The notes under the pieces: generated by a model
Told to the model about the DNA's origin: nothing
Database searches by the model: none
Seen by the model: only the letters and a program-made list of their open reading frames with translations
Part shown: piece by piece, positions 27,541 through 35,622 of the stretch
Numbering within the stretch: the first letter of the stretch is position 1
Layout of the letters: each line of letters opens with the position of its first letter
Source of the DNA: Amycolatopsis roodepoortensis
GTDB lineage: Bacteria > Actinomycetota > Actinomycetes > Mycobacteriales > Pseudonocardiaceae
Reading direction: 5' to 3'
Length of the DNA stretch: 64,000 nucleotides
Assembly: GCF_014873915.1 (NCBI RefSeq)
Contig: NZ_JADBEJ010000001.1
Span: forward strand, 1,860,001 to 1,924,000
Position numbers and translations under genes: made by a program

Positions 27541-28296
27541 CTAGGCGACTTCCGGCTCGACGGCCACGAAGGCCGCTTCCAGCCTGCGGATCCGGGCCCA
27601 AAACTCGGACTCCCGGCCTGATTCGAGTACGCCCAGATATCCACCGGGTACGACGCGCCCCACGAACGGACCGGACGTCCAGACCCGCCAGCCGCCCGTG
27701 GCGTCGTCGCCCGAAGCGGACGCGGGATCGTCGGTGCCGCGGATCGCCGCGATGGGGCACGGGAGCCGCGTCCTGGCGGGCCCGCGGTAGGCGTTCAGCA
27801 ACTGGAGGTCGCCGAGAAGCAGGTCCAGGGCGTACTCCCAGCTTTCGGGCGAGTCGCGGTAGCCCGCGACGGGGGTGAGCCCGGTGCGGCCGAACACCCG
27901 TCCCATCGCCGACGCGCCCGCCTTGGCGTTCTTGTCCGGTGAGCGCCGCTGCGGCGCACACGCGTCGACGACGATCAGGGCGCCGGGGGCGACGCCGAGC
28001 CGTTGAGCGGTCTCCAACGCCACGAAGGCACCCATGCCGAAGCCGATCGCCACGGAACGGGAGAACCACGCCGTCGGTGTCGCGGCGGCAAGGTGTGTGG
28101 CGAGTTCTTCGAGAGACGACGCCGGGGATTCCGCGAGCCGCTCGCCATGTCCGGGATATTCGAAGGCTCGGATGTCCGCGTCGACCGCGCCCGCGAGCGC
28201 GTCGAACGCCCGGCTGATGCCGCCCGCGGGCGGAAACAGCAGGTAGCCGGGTCCGCGACTGTCTGATGTGGACAGTGAAACCAATGCGGCCGTCAT
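27541..28296 (-). CDS. Type II thioesterase-like protein lacking catalytic Ser and His
   Basis: 251 aa with the size and layout of type II thioesterases (LLFPPAGGISRAFDAL, YPGHGERLAE, SLEELATHLA), which release stalled acyl groups from PKS/NRPS carrier proteins. The nucleophile elbow, normally GHSMG, reads GFGMG here (Gly87 for Ser), and the C-terminal GGHFFL motif reads GGYLGV (Tyr220 for His). Asp in RGTDDP remains. It is thus either a pseudoenzyme or a decaying gene. A TATCTT box ends seven bases before the ATG, so expression seems possible. No PKS/NRPS gene is in the window. Confidence 0.75.
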   Translation of the reverse strand: MTAALVSLSTSDSRGPGYLLFPPAGGISRAFDALAGAVDADIRAFEYPGHGERLAESPASSLEELATHLAAATPTAWFSRSVAIGFGMGAFVALETAQRLGVAPGALIVVDACAPQRRSPDKNAKAGASAMGRVFGRTGLTPVAGYRDSPESWEYALDLLLGDLQLLNAYRGPARTRLPCPIAAIRGTDDPASASGDDATGGWRVWTSGPFVGRVVPGGYLGVLESGRESEFWARIRRLEAAFVAVEPEVA

Positions 28297-28458
28297 GATC
28301 CGAAAGATACGCGCGATTAACCCGAACGGGGTAACGGTTCGGATTCGACCAAGATCAATTCACCCGGCTGAGGGAGGTTTCGGCGAGAAGGTTGCCCGGC
28401 CGTGTCGTATCTGGCGCTTCCCGTTCGACGTCCTGATAAGAGCCGGAAGGAGAAAGCG

Positions 28459-28836
28459 ATGAACACCACGACACTGGCCTCGACCACGCGGCTGAACCCG
28501 GTGAGCCGCACCCTGCCGGTTCTGCTGGCGATGGAGGACGACGCCGAAGACGTCGGCCGCCTGTCCCCGGACGACCGCCTGACCTGCCACGTGCACGGCC
28601 GCTGGATCCACCAGTGCGTGGCTTCTCCGCTGCACGTCAACCCGATCACGCGGCACCGCTGGTGCCGTTCGTGCGCGACCGCGTTGACCGTTTCGGTCGA
28701 CGAACTGTCCGGCGACGTCACGATGTCCTGTCCTCGGTGCGGCCACGGCGAAAGCGCCGCCTCGGCCCGGCTGATCGCCGCCTGTCGCGCGAGTTTGGCG
28801 GCGGCACGCCGAGGCGCCGGCGCGCGGGCGGCCTAG
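28459..28836 (+). CDS. Small Cys/His-rich protein, paralogue 1
   Basis: 125 aa from the ATG at 28459 with AAGGAG upstream. The core has CHVHGRWIHQCVASPLHV, HRWCRSC and a C-terminal CPRCG, a pattern of metal-binding residues like a zinc ribbon. The C-terminal helix is LIAACRASLAAARR. A clear paralogue lies at 49625-50080 with the same Cys/His spacing. I recognise no named family; a small regulatory or nucleic-acid-binding role is possible. TGATAAGA lies 18 bases upstream of the start. Confidence 0.7.
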   Translation: MNTTTLASTTRLNPVSRTLPVLLAMEDDAEDVGRLSPDDRLTCHVHGRWIHQCVASPLHVNPITRHRWCRSCATALTVSVDELSGDVTMSCPRCGHGESAASARLIAACRASLAAARRGAGARAA

Positions 28837-29696
28837 GCAACCGTGCCGAGGATTCGCTCGATGATCAGCTCGCGATCCCGCGGGCGGAGATAGAGGTAGT
28901 GACCGGCGTCCGGCAGGATTTCGACGTCGGCATGGGGGAGCAGGCTTTCCAGCCGGGCCGCGGCAGCGGCGGAATCGTGCACGACGCTGCGCCCGCCGAA
29001 CAACGCGAGCGTGGGAACTTCGATGGACCGCAACGCCTCCTCGGCCGGGCAGGCCTGGAACGGCACCCGGGCGCGATAGCACCGGATCCCGGCGAGCACG
29101 AGCCGGGCGGCGGGCTGATCGAAGACGTCTTCGCCGGCGGACCACGTCAAGAACCGGCGCCACAGCCGGTCGCTGTCGAGTACGGCGGCGACCAGCCCGT
29201 ACAGGAACACCTTCCGGGTGAAGGGCGCCGAGACGGTGGTCGCGTCCAGCAACGCGATGGAGTCGAGTCTTCCGGGCGCGTGGATCGCCTGGTTGATCGC
29301 GTGCCAGCCACCGGTCGAACCGCCGACGAGACGCACTCCGGTCAGCCCCAGGTTCTCGAAGACGTCGTCGAGGGCACTCGCGCGGTCGCGGACCTCCTTG
29401 AACGGAACCTTCTGCACGCTTCGACCCGCTTCGCCGAGAGTGTCGATCGCGTAGACGGTGTGCCGTGACGCCAAGGCGGGGATCAGTGCCGCGAAGCAAG
29501 CCGAGGTCGCCAGGAGTCCAGGCAGCAGGACGATCGGAGTGCCACCGTCGCCGTAGCGGTAGACCCGCGTGGTGCCGTGACGGGTTTCGACGTCGAAGAC
29601 CGCGCCCGGTTCCGGACATTCGGCCATGGCGCGGTCATAGGCGGCGAAGTAGCGTTTTTCGGCCGCAGGATTTCTGAAACCCCCGATTTTGTTCAT
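28833..29696 (-). CDS. Alpha/beta hydrolase
   Basis: 287 aa from the ATG at 29696. Fold motifs: IVLLPGLLATSACFAALIP with the oxyanion loop, nucleophile elbow GGSTGG, acid near FGGRSVV and His in DAGHYLYL. The triad is complete, so it is probably an active esterase or lyase of unknown substrate. It is divergent from an AraC regulator with 49 bp between starts, and its stop overlaps the stop of the previous gene by 3 bp. Confidence 0.85.
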   Translation of the reverse strand: MNKIGGFRNPAAEKRYFAAYDRAMAECPEPGAVFDVETRHGTTRVYRYGDGGTPIVLLPGLLATSACFAALIPALASRHTVYAIDTLGEAGRSVQKVPFKEVRDRASALDDVFENLGLTGVRLVGGSTGGWHAINQAIHAPGRLDSIALLDATTVSAPFTRKVFLYGLVAAVLDSDRLWRRFLTWSAGEDVFDQPAARLVLAGIRCYRARVPFQACPAEEALRSIEVPTLALFGGRSVVHDSAAAAARLESLLPHADVEILPDAGHYLYLRPRDRELIIERILGTVA

Positions 29697-29745
29697 GAGC
29701 GGAACGGTAGGAAAGGCCGTCATCCTGGTCTTGAACGAAAGTAAG

Positions 29746-30573
29746 ATGACGGGCATGGGCGGGTGGGGACTCGTGGTGCCGCGGCGGGACATCGTCCGCG
29801 CGCCCGGCGAGCGGGTCCTCCGATGGCCGCACCCCGCCCTCGGCGCTCATGTGTCGAGCTATGTCGCGCACGATCTTCCCGACGCGGGAACGAACTCCTG
29901 GCAGGTCACCCCGTTGTCCGTGCTCACCTGGGTGATCGACCTCGACGCGCCGGCCAGGGGGCCGGACATCCCCGTTTCGCCGGTAATGGGCTTGCGAGAC
30001 CGGCCGTTGCGGGTCGACCAGGCCGGCGCTTCGCGTGGGATCGTCGTCACCCTGACGCCGCTCGGTTCGTACGCGTTGTTCGGAATTCCGTTGCGGGAAC
30101 TGTCGAATTCGGTTGTCGCGGCGTCGGATCTGCTGCCGTCGGCGTCGTTGACCGAACAACTGGCCGAGGCCGCGGACTGGCCGGAGAGATTCCGGCTGCT
30201 GGACGAGTACCTCGCGGCGAGGCTCGCTCGCGGCCCCGCACTGGCACCACCTGTCCGATACGCGTGGGACAGGCTTTGCGCTGGCCCTGTCCGTGTCGAC
30301 GTCCTCGCGGACGAGATCGGCTGGAGCAGACAGCACCTCAACGTCCGGTTCCGGGAACAGATCGGCCTGAACCTCCGCAAGGTCGGACGGATCGCCCGGC
30401 TCAATCGCGTGCTGGCACTGCTGGACAGGGCACCGTCGCTGTCCTGGGCGGAGGTCGCGCATTCGAGGGGTTTCAGTGACCAGGCGCACCTCGTCCGAGA
30501 GTTCCGGGCGTTGACCGGACACAGCCCGACCGAGGCCGGGAAACCGGCGGGGTTGTTCGTTCCGCCCCGGTGA
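29746..30573 (+). CDS. AraC-family transcriptional regulator
   Basis: 275 aa from the ATG at 29746. The C-terminal 100 residues hold the two helix-turn-helix motifs of AraC proteins (VLADEIGWSRQHLNVRFREQIGL and WAEVAHSRGFSDQAHLVREFRALTGHSP). The N-terminal part is an AraC-type sensor. Divergence from the alpha/beta hydrolase suggests it controls that gene; both promoters share 49 bp. Confidence 0.88.
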   Translation: MTGMGGWGLVVPRRDIVRAPGERVLRWPHPALGAHVSSYVAHDLPDAGTNSWQVTPLSVLTWVIDLDAPARGPDIPVSPVMGLRDRPLRVDQAGASRGIVVTLTPLGSYALFGIPLRELSNSVVAASDLLPSASLTEQLAEAADWPERFRLLDEYLAARLARGPALAPPVRYAWDRLCAGPVRVDVLADEIGWSRQHLNVRFREQIGLNLRKVGRIARLNRVLALLDRAPSLSWAEVAHSRGFSDQAHLVREFRALTGHSPTEAGKPAGLFVPPR

Positions 30574-30661
30574 AAGGCCGTTCGTCTCTCGAAAGCACAC
30601 GCACGCGGATTTCCCGCCGTACAACGAGCGTTCACCCGATCGGCGGAGGTAGGTTGCGAGC

Positions 30662-31510
30662 ATGACCCAGGTTTCGACTCCTGCCGAGGCTGCCACGAAG
30701 ATCACCGGACGCGCCGTCGCCGGGCAACGGAGCCTGTCGAGCGGGGTGACGGAGGTGGTACTCGACAGCGGCGACACCGTGGTCGTCAAACGAGGCCACG
30801 CCCGGAACGCGACACCGGCCGAGGCCGCGGGCCTGCGGTGGTTGGGGGAACCCGGCGCGGTGCGGGTGCCCGAGGTTCGCGGGCACGACGGCGAGTGGCT
30901 GGTCACGGAACTGGTCGGTGGCGGACGGCCGACGCATCACGCGGCGGAGCGGCTGGGGAGGGGGCTCGCGGAGCTGCACGCGGCGGGCGCGCCGTCGTTC
31001 GGCGCGGCGCCGCCGGACGGGCCCGCCGACGCGTGGATCGGCCTGGCCCCGATGGAGAACACGCGGGGCGACGACTGGCCGACGTGGTACGCCGAACATC
31101 GGGTGCTGCCCTACGTCCGTCGCGCGGTCGACGAGGGCACGCTGACCGGTGACGAAGCCGCTGTCATCGAGCGGGCATGCGCGCGGCTCCCCGAAGTGTC
31201 CGAACCTCCCGCGCGCCTGCATGGCGACTTGTGGAACGGCAACGTGCTGTGGGGAGCCGTCGAGGCGTCGCTCATCGACCCGGCCGCTCATGGTGGGCAT
31301 CGCGAAACCGATCTGGCGATGCTGCAGTTGTTCGGCTGTCCGCTGCTCGACCGGGTGCTCGCCGCCTATCAGGAGGTCGCCCCGCTCGCCGACGGCTGGA
31401 CCGACCGGATCGGCGCGCACCAGCTGTTCCCGCTACTGGTGCACACCGTCCTTTTCGGACGGTCCTACGCCGGGCAGGCGGTCGCGGCGGCCAAGGCCGT
31501 CGGCCGGTAG
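30662..31510 (+). CDS. Fructosamine kinase-family protein
   Basis: 282 aa with the kinase-like fold of fructosamine-3-kinases and aminoglycoside phosphotransferases: ATP-binding lysine in VVVKRGH, catalytic LHGDLWNGNVLW and metal-binding IDPAAHGGHRETDLAML, the last typical of the fructosamine kinase family. These enzymes phosphorylate glycated amines so that proteins can be deglycated. A TAGGTT box ends six bases before the ATG, fitting leaderless translation. The stop is 1 bp from the stop of the convergent TetR gene. Confidence 0.87.
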   Translation: MTQVSTPAEAATKITGRAVAGQRSLSSGVTEVVLDSGDTVVVKRGHARNATPAEAAGLRWLGEPGAVRVPEVRGHDGEWLVTELVGGGRPTHHAAERLGRGLAELHAAGAPSFGAAPPDGPADAWIGLAPMENTRGDDWPTWYAEHRVLPYVRRAVDEGTLTGDEAAVIERACARLPEVSEPPARLHGDLWNGNVLWGAVEASLIDPAAHGGHRETDLAMLQLFGCPLLDRVLAAYQEVAPLADGWTDRIGAHQLFPLLVHTVLFGRSYAGQAVAAAKAVGR

Positions 31511-31511
31511 C

Positions 31512-32195
31512 TCAGCGCGCGAGCCGGTCGAGCCATTCGCCGAGCATCGCCTGTTCGGCGGGGGTCAGGGCGTCAACGGGTTCCTTGTCCAGCGCGGCTT
31601 TGAGCGCGATCGCGCGGCTGGGGATGTCCGAAGCCTTGTCCGCCTTGTCGTCGCTGTCGGTGGTGATCGCCGCGATCACGTGTTCGCGCGCGGCGATGAT
31701 CAGGTCCGGATCGCGTTGCTCCGGCGGGCTCGCGAGGAACGAGAGGATCACCCCCATCCCGGTCGCGTGCACCAGCTGCGCGGCCTGTTCGACCGGGACG
31801 CGCAGCCTGCCCGCCTCGGCGATGCGTTCGATGATCCGGCGGAGCATCGCGTCGGCCTCCCGGCGCGCTTCGCGGACCCGGGGCTCGCCGTACATGAGCA
31901 TGTAGAAGGCGGGCTGGTGCAGGCCGAACTCGACGTGCAGGTCCCAGCCTCTCCGGAGGTCGCGCACCGGGTCGCCGGTCTGCCCGAGAGCGTGCTTTCC
32001 CTCCAGGTAGCTCTTGAAGCCGTATGAGGCGACGGCATCGAGAAGACCGTTCTTGTCGCCGAAGGTCCGGTAGAGCGTCGGCGCCTGCACCCCGGCGGCG
32101 GCGCTGACCGCACGCGTCGACAGCGCCTCGCGCCCGCCCTCCTCCAGGAGCTCCGCCGCCGCGCGGATCAGCCGGTCCTTCGTCGTCGAACTCAT
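31512..32195 (-). CDS. TetR-family transcriptional regulator
   Basis: 227 aa. N-terminal helix-turn-helix (DRLIRAAAELLEEGGREALSTRAVSAAAGVQAPTLYRTFGDKNGLLDAVA), helical ligand domain behind. Divergent from a short-chain dehydrogenase with 93 bp between starts; in such pairs the regulator usually represses the enzyme. The spacer has an imperfect inverted repeat AACACCG/CGGTGGTT and two TGATAA boxes, which are candidate sites. Confidence 0.9.
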   Translation of the reverse strand: MSSTTKDRLIRAAAELLEEGGREALSTRAVSAAAGVQAPTLYRTFGDKNGLLDAVASYGFKSYLEGKHALGQTGDPVRDLRRGWDLHVEFGLHQPAFYMLMYGEPRVREARREADAMLRRIIERIAEAGRLRVPVEQAAQLVHATGMGVILSFLASPPEQRDPDLIIAAREHVIAAITTDSDDKADKASDIPSRAIALKAALDKEPVDALTPAEQAMLGEWLDRLAR

Positions 32196-32288
32196 GTATC
32201 GATGATAACACCGATCAGGTAGCGGTGGTTCGATATCGCTGATAAAGTGATCTCGTTAGCAACGGAAACCCCTGATGGGAGTACTGAC

Positions 32289-33014
32289 ATGGCACGCATA
32301 GCGATCGTCACCGGCGGGTCGCGGGGCATCGGCAGGCAGTCGGCCGAACGGCTGGCGTCCGACGGGTTCGCGGTCGTCGTCGTATACGGCGGCAACAAGG
32401 ACGAGGCGCGGGCCGCGGTCGACGCGATCACCGCCGGCGGAGGTCAGGCGATCGCGGCGCAGGCCGACGTCGCCGACGAGCAGGCCGTCGCGGCCGTGTT
32501 CGACACCGCGGAGAAGACCTTCGGCGGAGTCGACGTCGTGGTCCACGCCGCGGGCGCCCTGCACCTCGCGCCGGTGGCCGAACTGGACCTCGACCAGTTG
32601 GACCGGTTGCACCGCACCAACATCCGCGGCACCTTTGTGGTCGATCAGCAGGCCGCCCGCCGCGTCCGCGACGGTGGCGCGATCATCAACTTCTCCACGT
32701 CGGTGCTCGGCCTCGCGCTGCCGGGCTATGCCGCCTATGCCGCCTCGAAGGGCGCGGTCGAGGCGATCACCCTGGTCCTGGCCCGTGAGCTGCGCGGTCG
32801 CGACATCACCGTGAACGCGGTCGCTCCCGGTCCGACCGCCACGGCGTTGTTCCTCGACGGCAAGGACGAAGCGACCATCGCGAGCATGGCGGCGCAGCCC
32901 CCGCTCGAACGCCTCGGCACGCCGTCCGACATCGCCGAGGTCGTCTCGTTCCTCGCCGGACCGGCGCGGTGGGTCAACGGCCAGGTCCTTCGTGCCAACG
33001 GTGGCATCGTCTGA
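32289..33014 (+). CDS. Short-chain dehydrogenase/reductase
   Basis: 241 aa classical SDR: cofactor loop TGGSRGIG (residues 8-15), NFSTS with active Ser, YAAYAASK with catalytic Tyr and Lys, and AVAPGPTATALF. It oxidises or reduces an unknown alcohol/ketone with NAD(P). The ATG at 32289 has GGGAG upstream and is chosen over the more distal in-frame GTG. The divergent TetR gene is the likely regulator. Confidence 0.92.
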   Translation: MARIAIVTGGSRGIGRQSAERLASDGFAVVVVYGGNKDEARAAVDAITAGGGQAIAAQADVADEQAVAAVFDTAEKTFGGVDVVVHAAGALHLAPVAELDLDQLDRLHRTNIRGTFVVDQQAARRVRDGGAIINFSTSVLGLALPGYAAYAASKGAVEAITLVLARELRGRDITVNAVAPGPTATALFLDGKDEATIASMAAQPPLERLGTPSDIAEVVSFLAGPARWVNGQVLRANGGIV

Positions 33015-33043
33015 GCGGTGACCCGGATTCCGGGCCCGGGCGC

Positions 33044-33066
33044 GTCGCGAAAGTCGCTTTCGCGAC
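33044..33066. repeat. 23-bp palindrome (family B short form)
   Basis: GTCGCGAAAG-TCG-CTTTCGCGAC, perfect. The same half-site occurs in the long inverted repeat at 7419-7484. It follows the SDR stop and faces the amphi-Trp gene, so a terminator role is likely. Confidence 0.7.
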
Positions 33067-33129
33067 ATGAAAAGCGGGCGGGCCCGCCGCCGAAGCACGA
33101 GCCCGCCCGAGTCCTTTGTAGACGGTAGA

Positions 33130-33393
33130 TCAGACGACGGTGCCCTCGGAGTCGTCGTCCGAGTCGGTCTCGTCGATCTTCCACTTCAGCTGGAACTCGA
33201 CCTCTTCCTCGCCGTCACCGCGCTCGTGCTCGATCGAGAACTGCGCGCGGGCCGGGACGCGGAACCGTTCCCCGGCGATCTGGATGCGGAAAGAGGTCTC
33301 GGATTCGAGCGCGTCGGCGAGCCGGCGCAGTTTCGCGACGACGTCGGCGGTGGAGTAGACGCGTTCGACGTCTCGGGGAGCGGTTCCGGTCAC
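33130..33393 (-). CDS. Amphi-Trp domain protein
   Basis: 87 aa from the GTG at 33393, preceded by GGAGGAAACC, which decides the start. The sequence fits the small amphi-Trp domain (VYSTADVVAKLRRLADALE, FRIQIAGERFRVPARAQFSIEHE, EVEFQLKWK) and ends in an acidic tail. The biochemical role of the domain is not established. Confidence 0.8.
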   Translation of the reverse strand: MTGTAPRDVERVYSTADVVAKLRRLADALESETSFRIQIAGERFRVPARAQFSIEHERGDGEEEVEFQLKWKIDETDSDDDSEGTVV

Positions 33394-33474
33394 GGTTTCC
33401 TCCAGGGTCCGACACCCTGGCCGGGTGTCCGTGCCGTCATTCAATCGCGTGATCATCATGCCGTGGCGGCGGGG

Positions 33475-34071
33475 TCACAGTGACCGGGCGAGGCGGAAGC
33501 CGACGTCGTCGACACGGAAGGTCGGGTGGCTGCGGCGCCGGACCGAGGCCCGGCAGCTCCAGTGCTCGTCGAACCAGCCGCCGCCCTTCAGGACGCGGTA
33601 CTCGCCGTACACCTCGGCGTCGTACACGTCCCAGCACCACTCCCAGACGTTCCCGAGCATGTCGTGCAGGCCCCAGGCGTTGGGCGCCTTGCGGCCGACT
33701 TCGTGCAGGGACTCCGCGGAGTTCTCGCGGTACCAGGCGATTTCGTCGAGCGGCCCGTAGCGGGGGCCGGTCGTGCCGGCGCGGCAGGCGTGCTCCCATT
33801 CCGCCTCGGACGGCAGCCGGTAGCCGTTCGCTGCCCGATCCCAGGCCGGGGGATCGAGCTGGTAGACGGGAGTCAGGCCTTCGCGTTCGGACAGGGTGTT
33901 GCAGAACGCGAGGGCGTCTTGCCAGGAGACGTCGACGAGGGGGAGCCTGCCGGTCTCACGGGTGACCGGAACCGGGGCGAGCAGAAAGGACGCGACCTCG
34001 ACGGTCCAGTTCCGCTGTGTCCGCCGGTCCGTCAGCGTCACCTCGCCCGCGGGCACAGTGATCATCTCCAT
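33475..34071 (-). CDS. SUMF1/FGE-fold protein without the formylglycine-forming cysteine pair
   Basis: 198 aa with the SUMF1 (sulfatase-modifying factor) fold: PLVDVSWQDALAFCNTLSEREG, YRLPSEAEWEHACRAGTTG, NAWGLHDMLGNVWEWCWD, VLKGGGWFD and a final GFRLARS. True formylglycine-generating enzymes have two active cysteines five residues apart near the C-terminus; here only Cys173 (HWSCRAS) is present. The protein is short (198 instead of about 300 aa). It may be one of the many non-FGE members, such as a binding or accessory domain. No sulfatase gene is nearby. Confidence 0.78.
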   Translation of the reverse strand: MEMITVPAGEVTLTDRRTQRNWTVEVASFLLAPVPVTRETGRLPLVDVSWQDALAFCNTLSEREGLTPVYQLDPPAWDRAANGYRLPSEAEWEHACRAGTTGPRYGPLDEIAWYRENSAESLHEVGRKAPNAWGLHDMLGNVWEWCWDVYDAEVYGEYRVLKGGGWFDEHWSCRASVRRRSHPTFRVDDVGFRLARSL

Positions 34072-34132
34072 GATGCGGCCGATGCTACCCAGCGTGCGGG
34101 CGGGTGGCTCGACGTCCACCCGCCCGCACGGT

Positions 34133-35269
34133 TCACGAGCGCTTCTCTCGCAGGACGAGCGGCAGCGCGAGGAGAGTGATCGCCGCGCTGATCCAGATGG
34201 CGTATCGGTAGTCACCGGTCGACTCCGTGACGAAACCGGCGAGCACCGGGCCCAGGAACGCGCCCGCGTTGAGCGCGACCGTCGCGAACGAGCCACCGAG
34301 CGTCGGAGCTCCCGGAGCCACGTGCATGACCCGGGCGACGAGTGCGGAACCACAGCCGAACGAAAGTCCACCTTGGACGGCCGTCACGACGAACAGGGCG
34401 ACCGGGTGCGTGCCGACGATCGCCAGCACCGCCCAGCCCACCGGCAGGGCGCACAACCCGACCACCAGGCCGCGCCGGAGCTCACCGTCTCCCTTGCGAC
34501 CCGCGACGGTGACGCCGAGGAACGCGCCGACGCCGAAAGCCGCCAGCAGGCCGGAAACCGCCCCTGCTGGGAGGTGGGCGACATCCGTCGCGATGACCGC
34601 GAGGAAGGCGAACGTCGCGAAGGTGGCGCCGTTCACCAATGCGCCGAGGAGCATCGCCTGCCGCACGGGAGGAGCCTTCAGCTCACGTGCTTCGCGCCTG
34701 ATCGAGACTTCGTGTGGCTCCGCCGCGCCGGCCGGCGCGGAACGGAACACCAGCACCAGCGCGGGAACGCACAACGCGGCGACGGCCCAGAACGCGGAAC
34801 GCCAGCCCGCGAGGTCGCCCAGCACGGCACCCGCCGGCACTCCGGCGACACACGACAGCGTGATACCCGCCAGCAGCACCGCGGTCGCCCGCGCTTGCTT
34901 TCCCGGCGGCGCCAGGGCGACCGCCACGGGCATGGCGACGGCGAGGAAGCCGGCGTTGACGATGGCCGCGACGATCCGGGTGGCGAACAGCAGCGGGAAA
35001 CTCGTCGTCACGGCGCCGATGACGTGCACCACGACGAAGGCGGTCAGGAAACCGGCCAAGGCCCGGCGGCGAGGCCATCGCGCGCTGAGCACGGCCATGG
35101 CTGGTGCGCCGACGATCATCCCGACGGCGTAGGCCGACGTCAGCGCGGCGGCGGCACCCACCGGGACGGACAGGTCACCGGCGATCCCCGGCACGAGACC
35201 GGAAGCCATGAATTCGGAGGTGCCTTGCGCGAAGACGGCAAGGCCGAGGACATAGACGAACAGGGGCAA
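34133..35269 (-). CDS. MFS exporter, Cmx/CmrA chloramphenicol-efflux type
   Basis: 378 aa, 12 membrane segments. The N-terminus (PLFVYVLGLAVFAQGTSEFMASGLVPGIA) is that of the actinobacterial Cmx/CmrA/CmlR exporters that pump chloramphenicol. The start is TTG at 35269 with GGGAG six bases away. An unusually long leader of about 190 nt upstream carries a leaderless 23-codon ORF with an internal hairpin and a promoter like that of the EF-G-like gene, consistent with attenuation known for cmr in Rhodococcus. The substrate here is inferred. Confidence 0.85.
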   Translation of the reverse strand: MPLFVYVLGLAVFAQGTSEFMASGLVPGIAGDLSVPVGAAAALTSAYAVGMIVGAPAMAVLSARWPRRRALAGFLTAFVVVHVIGAVTTSFPLLFATRIVAAIVNAGFLAVAMPVAVALAPPGKQARATAVLLAGITLSCVAGVPAGAVLGDLAGWRSAFWAVAALCVPALVLVFRSAPAGAAEPHEVSIRREARELKAPPVRQAMLLGALVNGATFATFAFLAVIATDVAHLPAGAVSGLLAAFGVGAFLGVTVAGRKGDGELRRGLVVGLCALPVGWAVLAIVGTHPVALFVVTAVQGGLSFGCGSALVARVMHVAPGAPTLGGSFATVALNAGAFLGPVLAGFVTESTGDYRYAIWISAAITLLALPLVLREKRS

Positions 35270-35382
35270 CGGACGACTCCCAAGGGAAAGTGAGCAGGAG
35301 GAGCCGCGCGCGAGGCAGCGGGGAACCCGGCCGGGCGCACGGAAACAGCGCTCCGGTCACCGGGAAGCGAGAGGACCGACCC

Positions 35383-35454
35383 CTAACGGCCGGACACGAC
35401 GACTCGCCGCCGGATGACCGGCGGCGAGGTTCTGTCCGACTCGGGGCTCGTCAC
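35383..35454 (-). CDS. Leader ORF of the Cmx-type exporter (23 codons)
   Basis: GTG at 35454 lies seven bases after a TAGTGT -10 box (35462-35467), so it would be the first codon of a leaderless mRNA. The peptide starts MTSPESDRT and ends RRRVVVSGR. It stops 114 bp before the exporter start. Its middle codons form the stem of a hairpin, so stalling ribosomes would melt it. Confidence 0.55.
   Translation of the reverse strand: MTSPESDRTSPPVIRRRVVVSGR
35403..35428 (-). promoter_or_regulatory. Hairpin inside the leader ORF
   Basis: Perfect 11-bp stem CTCGCCGCCGG/CCGGCGGCGAG with a four-base loop, wholly inside the 23-codon leader ORF. Translation of the leader would open it. Position and strength fit an attenuation switch. 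The remaining leader to 35270 has no second equally strong stem that I can see. Confidence 0.5.
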
Positions 35455-35461
35455 GGGACGC

Positions 35462-35500
35462 ACACTACACACGTCCGCCGTCGCGTCTCAACCGGATTGG
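35462..35500 (-). promoter_or_regulatory. Promoter of Cmx-type exporter, WhiB7-like layout
   Basis: Read on the minus strand: AATCCGGTTGAGA (35498-35486) with -35 TTGAGA, an 18-base spacer and -10 TAGTGT (35467-35462). The A/T block directly before CCGGTT matches the promoter at 15329-15365. The plus-strand part 35501-35622 holds the promoter TTGTTT-17 bases-TAACCT (35587-35615) of the next gene. Confidence 0.5.
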
Positions 35501-35622
35501 AACAGCCTCCGTTCCGCGTACCGGAACGCTTTCGTTGCCCGCCGGAATGAACCCGAGTAATGCGCTCTGACCTGCGGTTTTCCTAATTGTTTCGGTACTT
35601 GGATTCGGTTAACCTCGACCTC

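Noticed and set aside
33475..34071. Formylglycine-generating enzyme activating a sulfatase
   Set aside because: Only one of the two active cysteines is present and no sulfatase gene is in the window.
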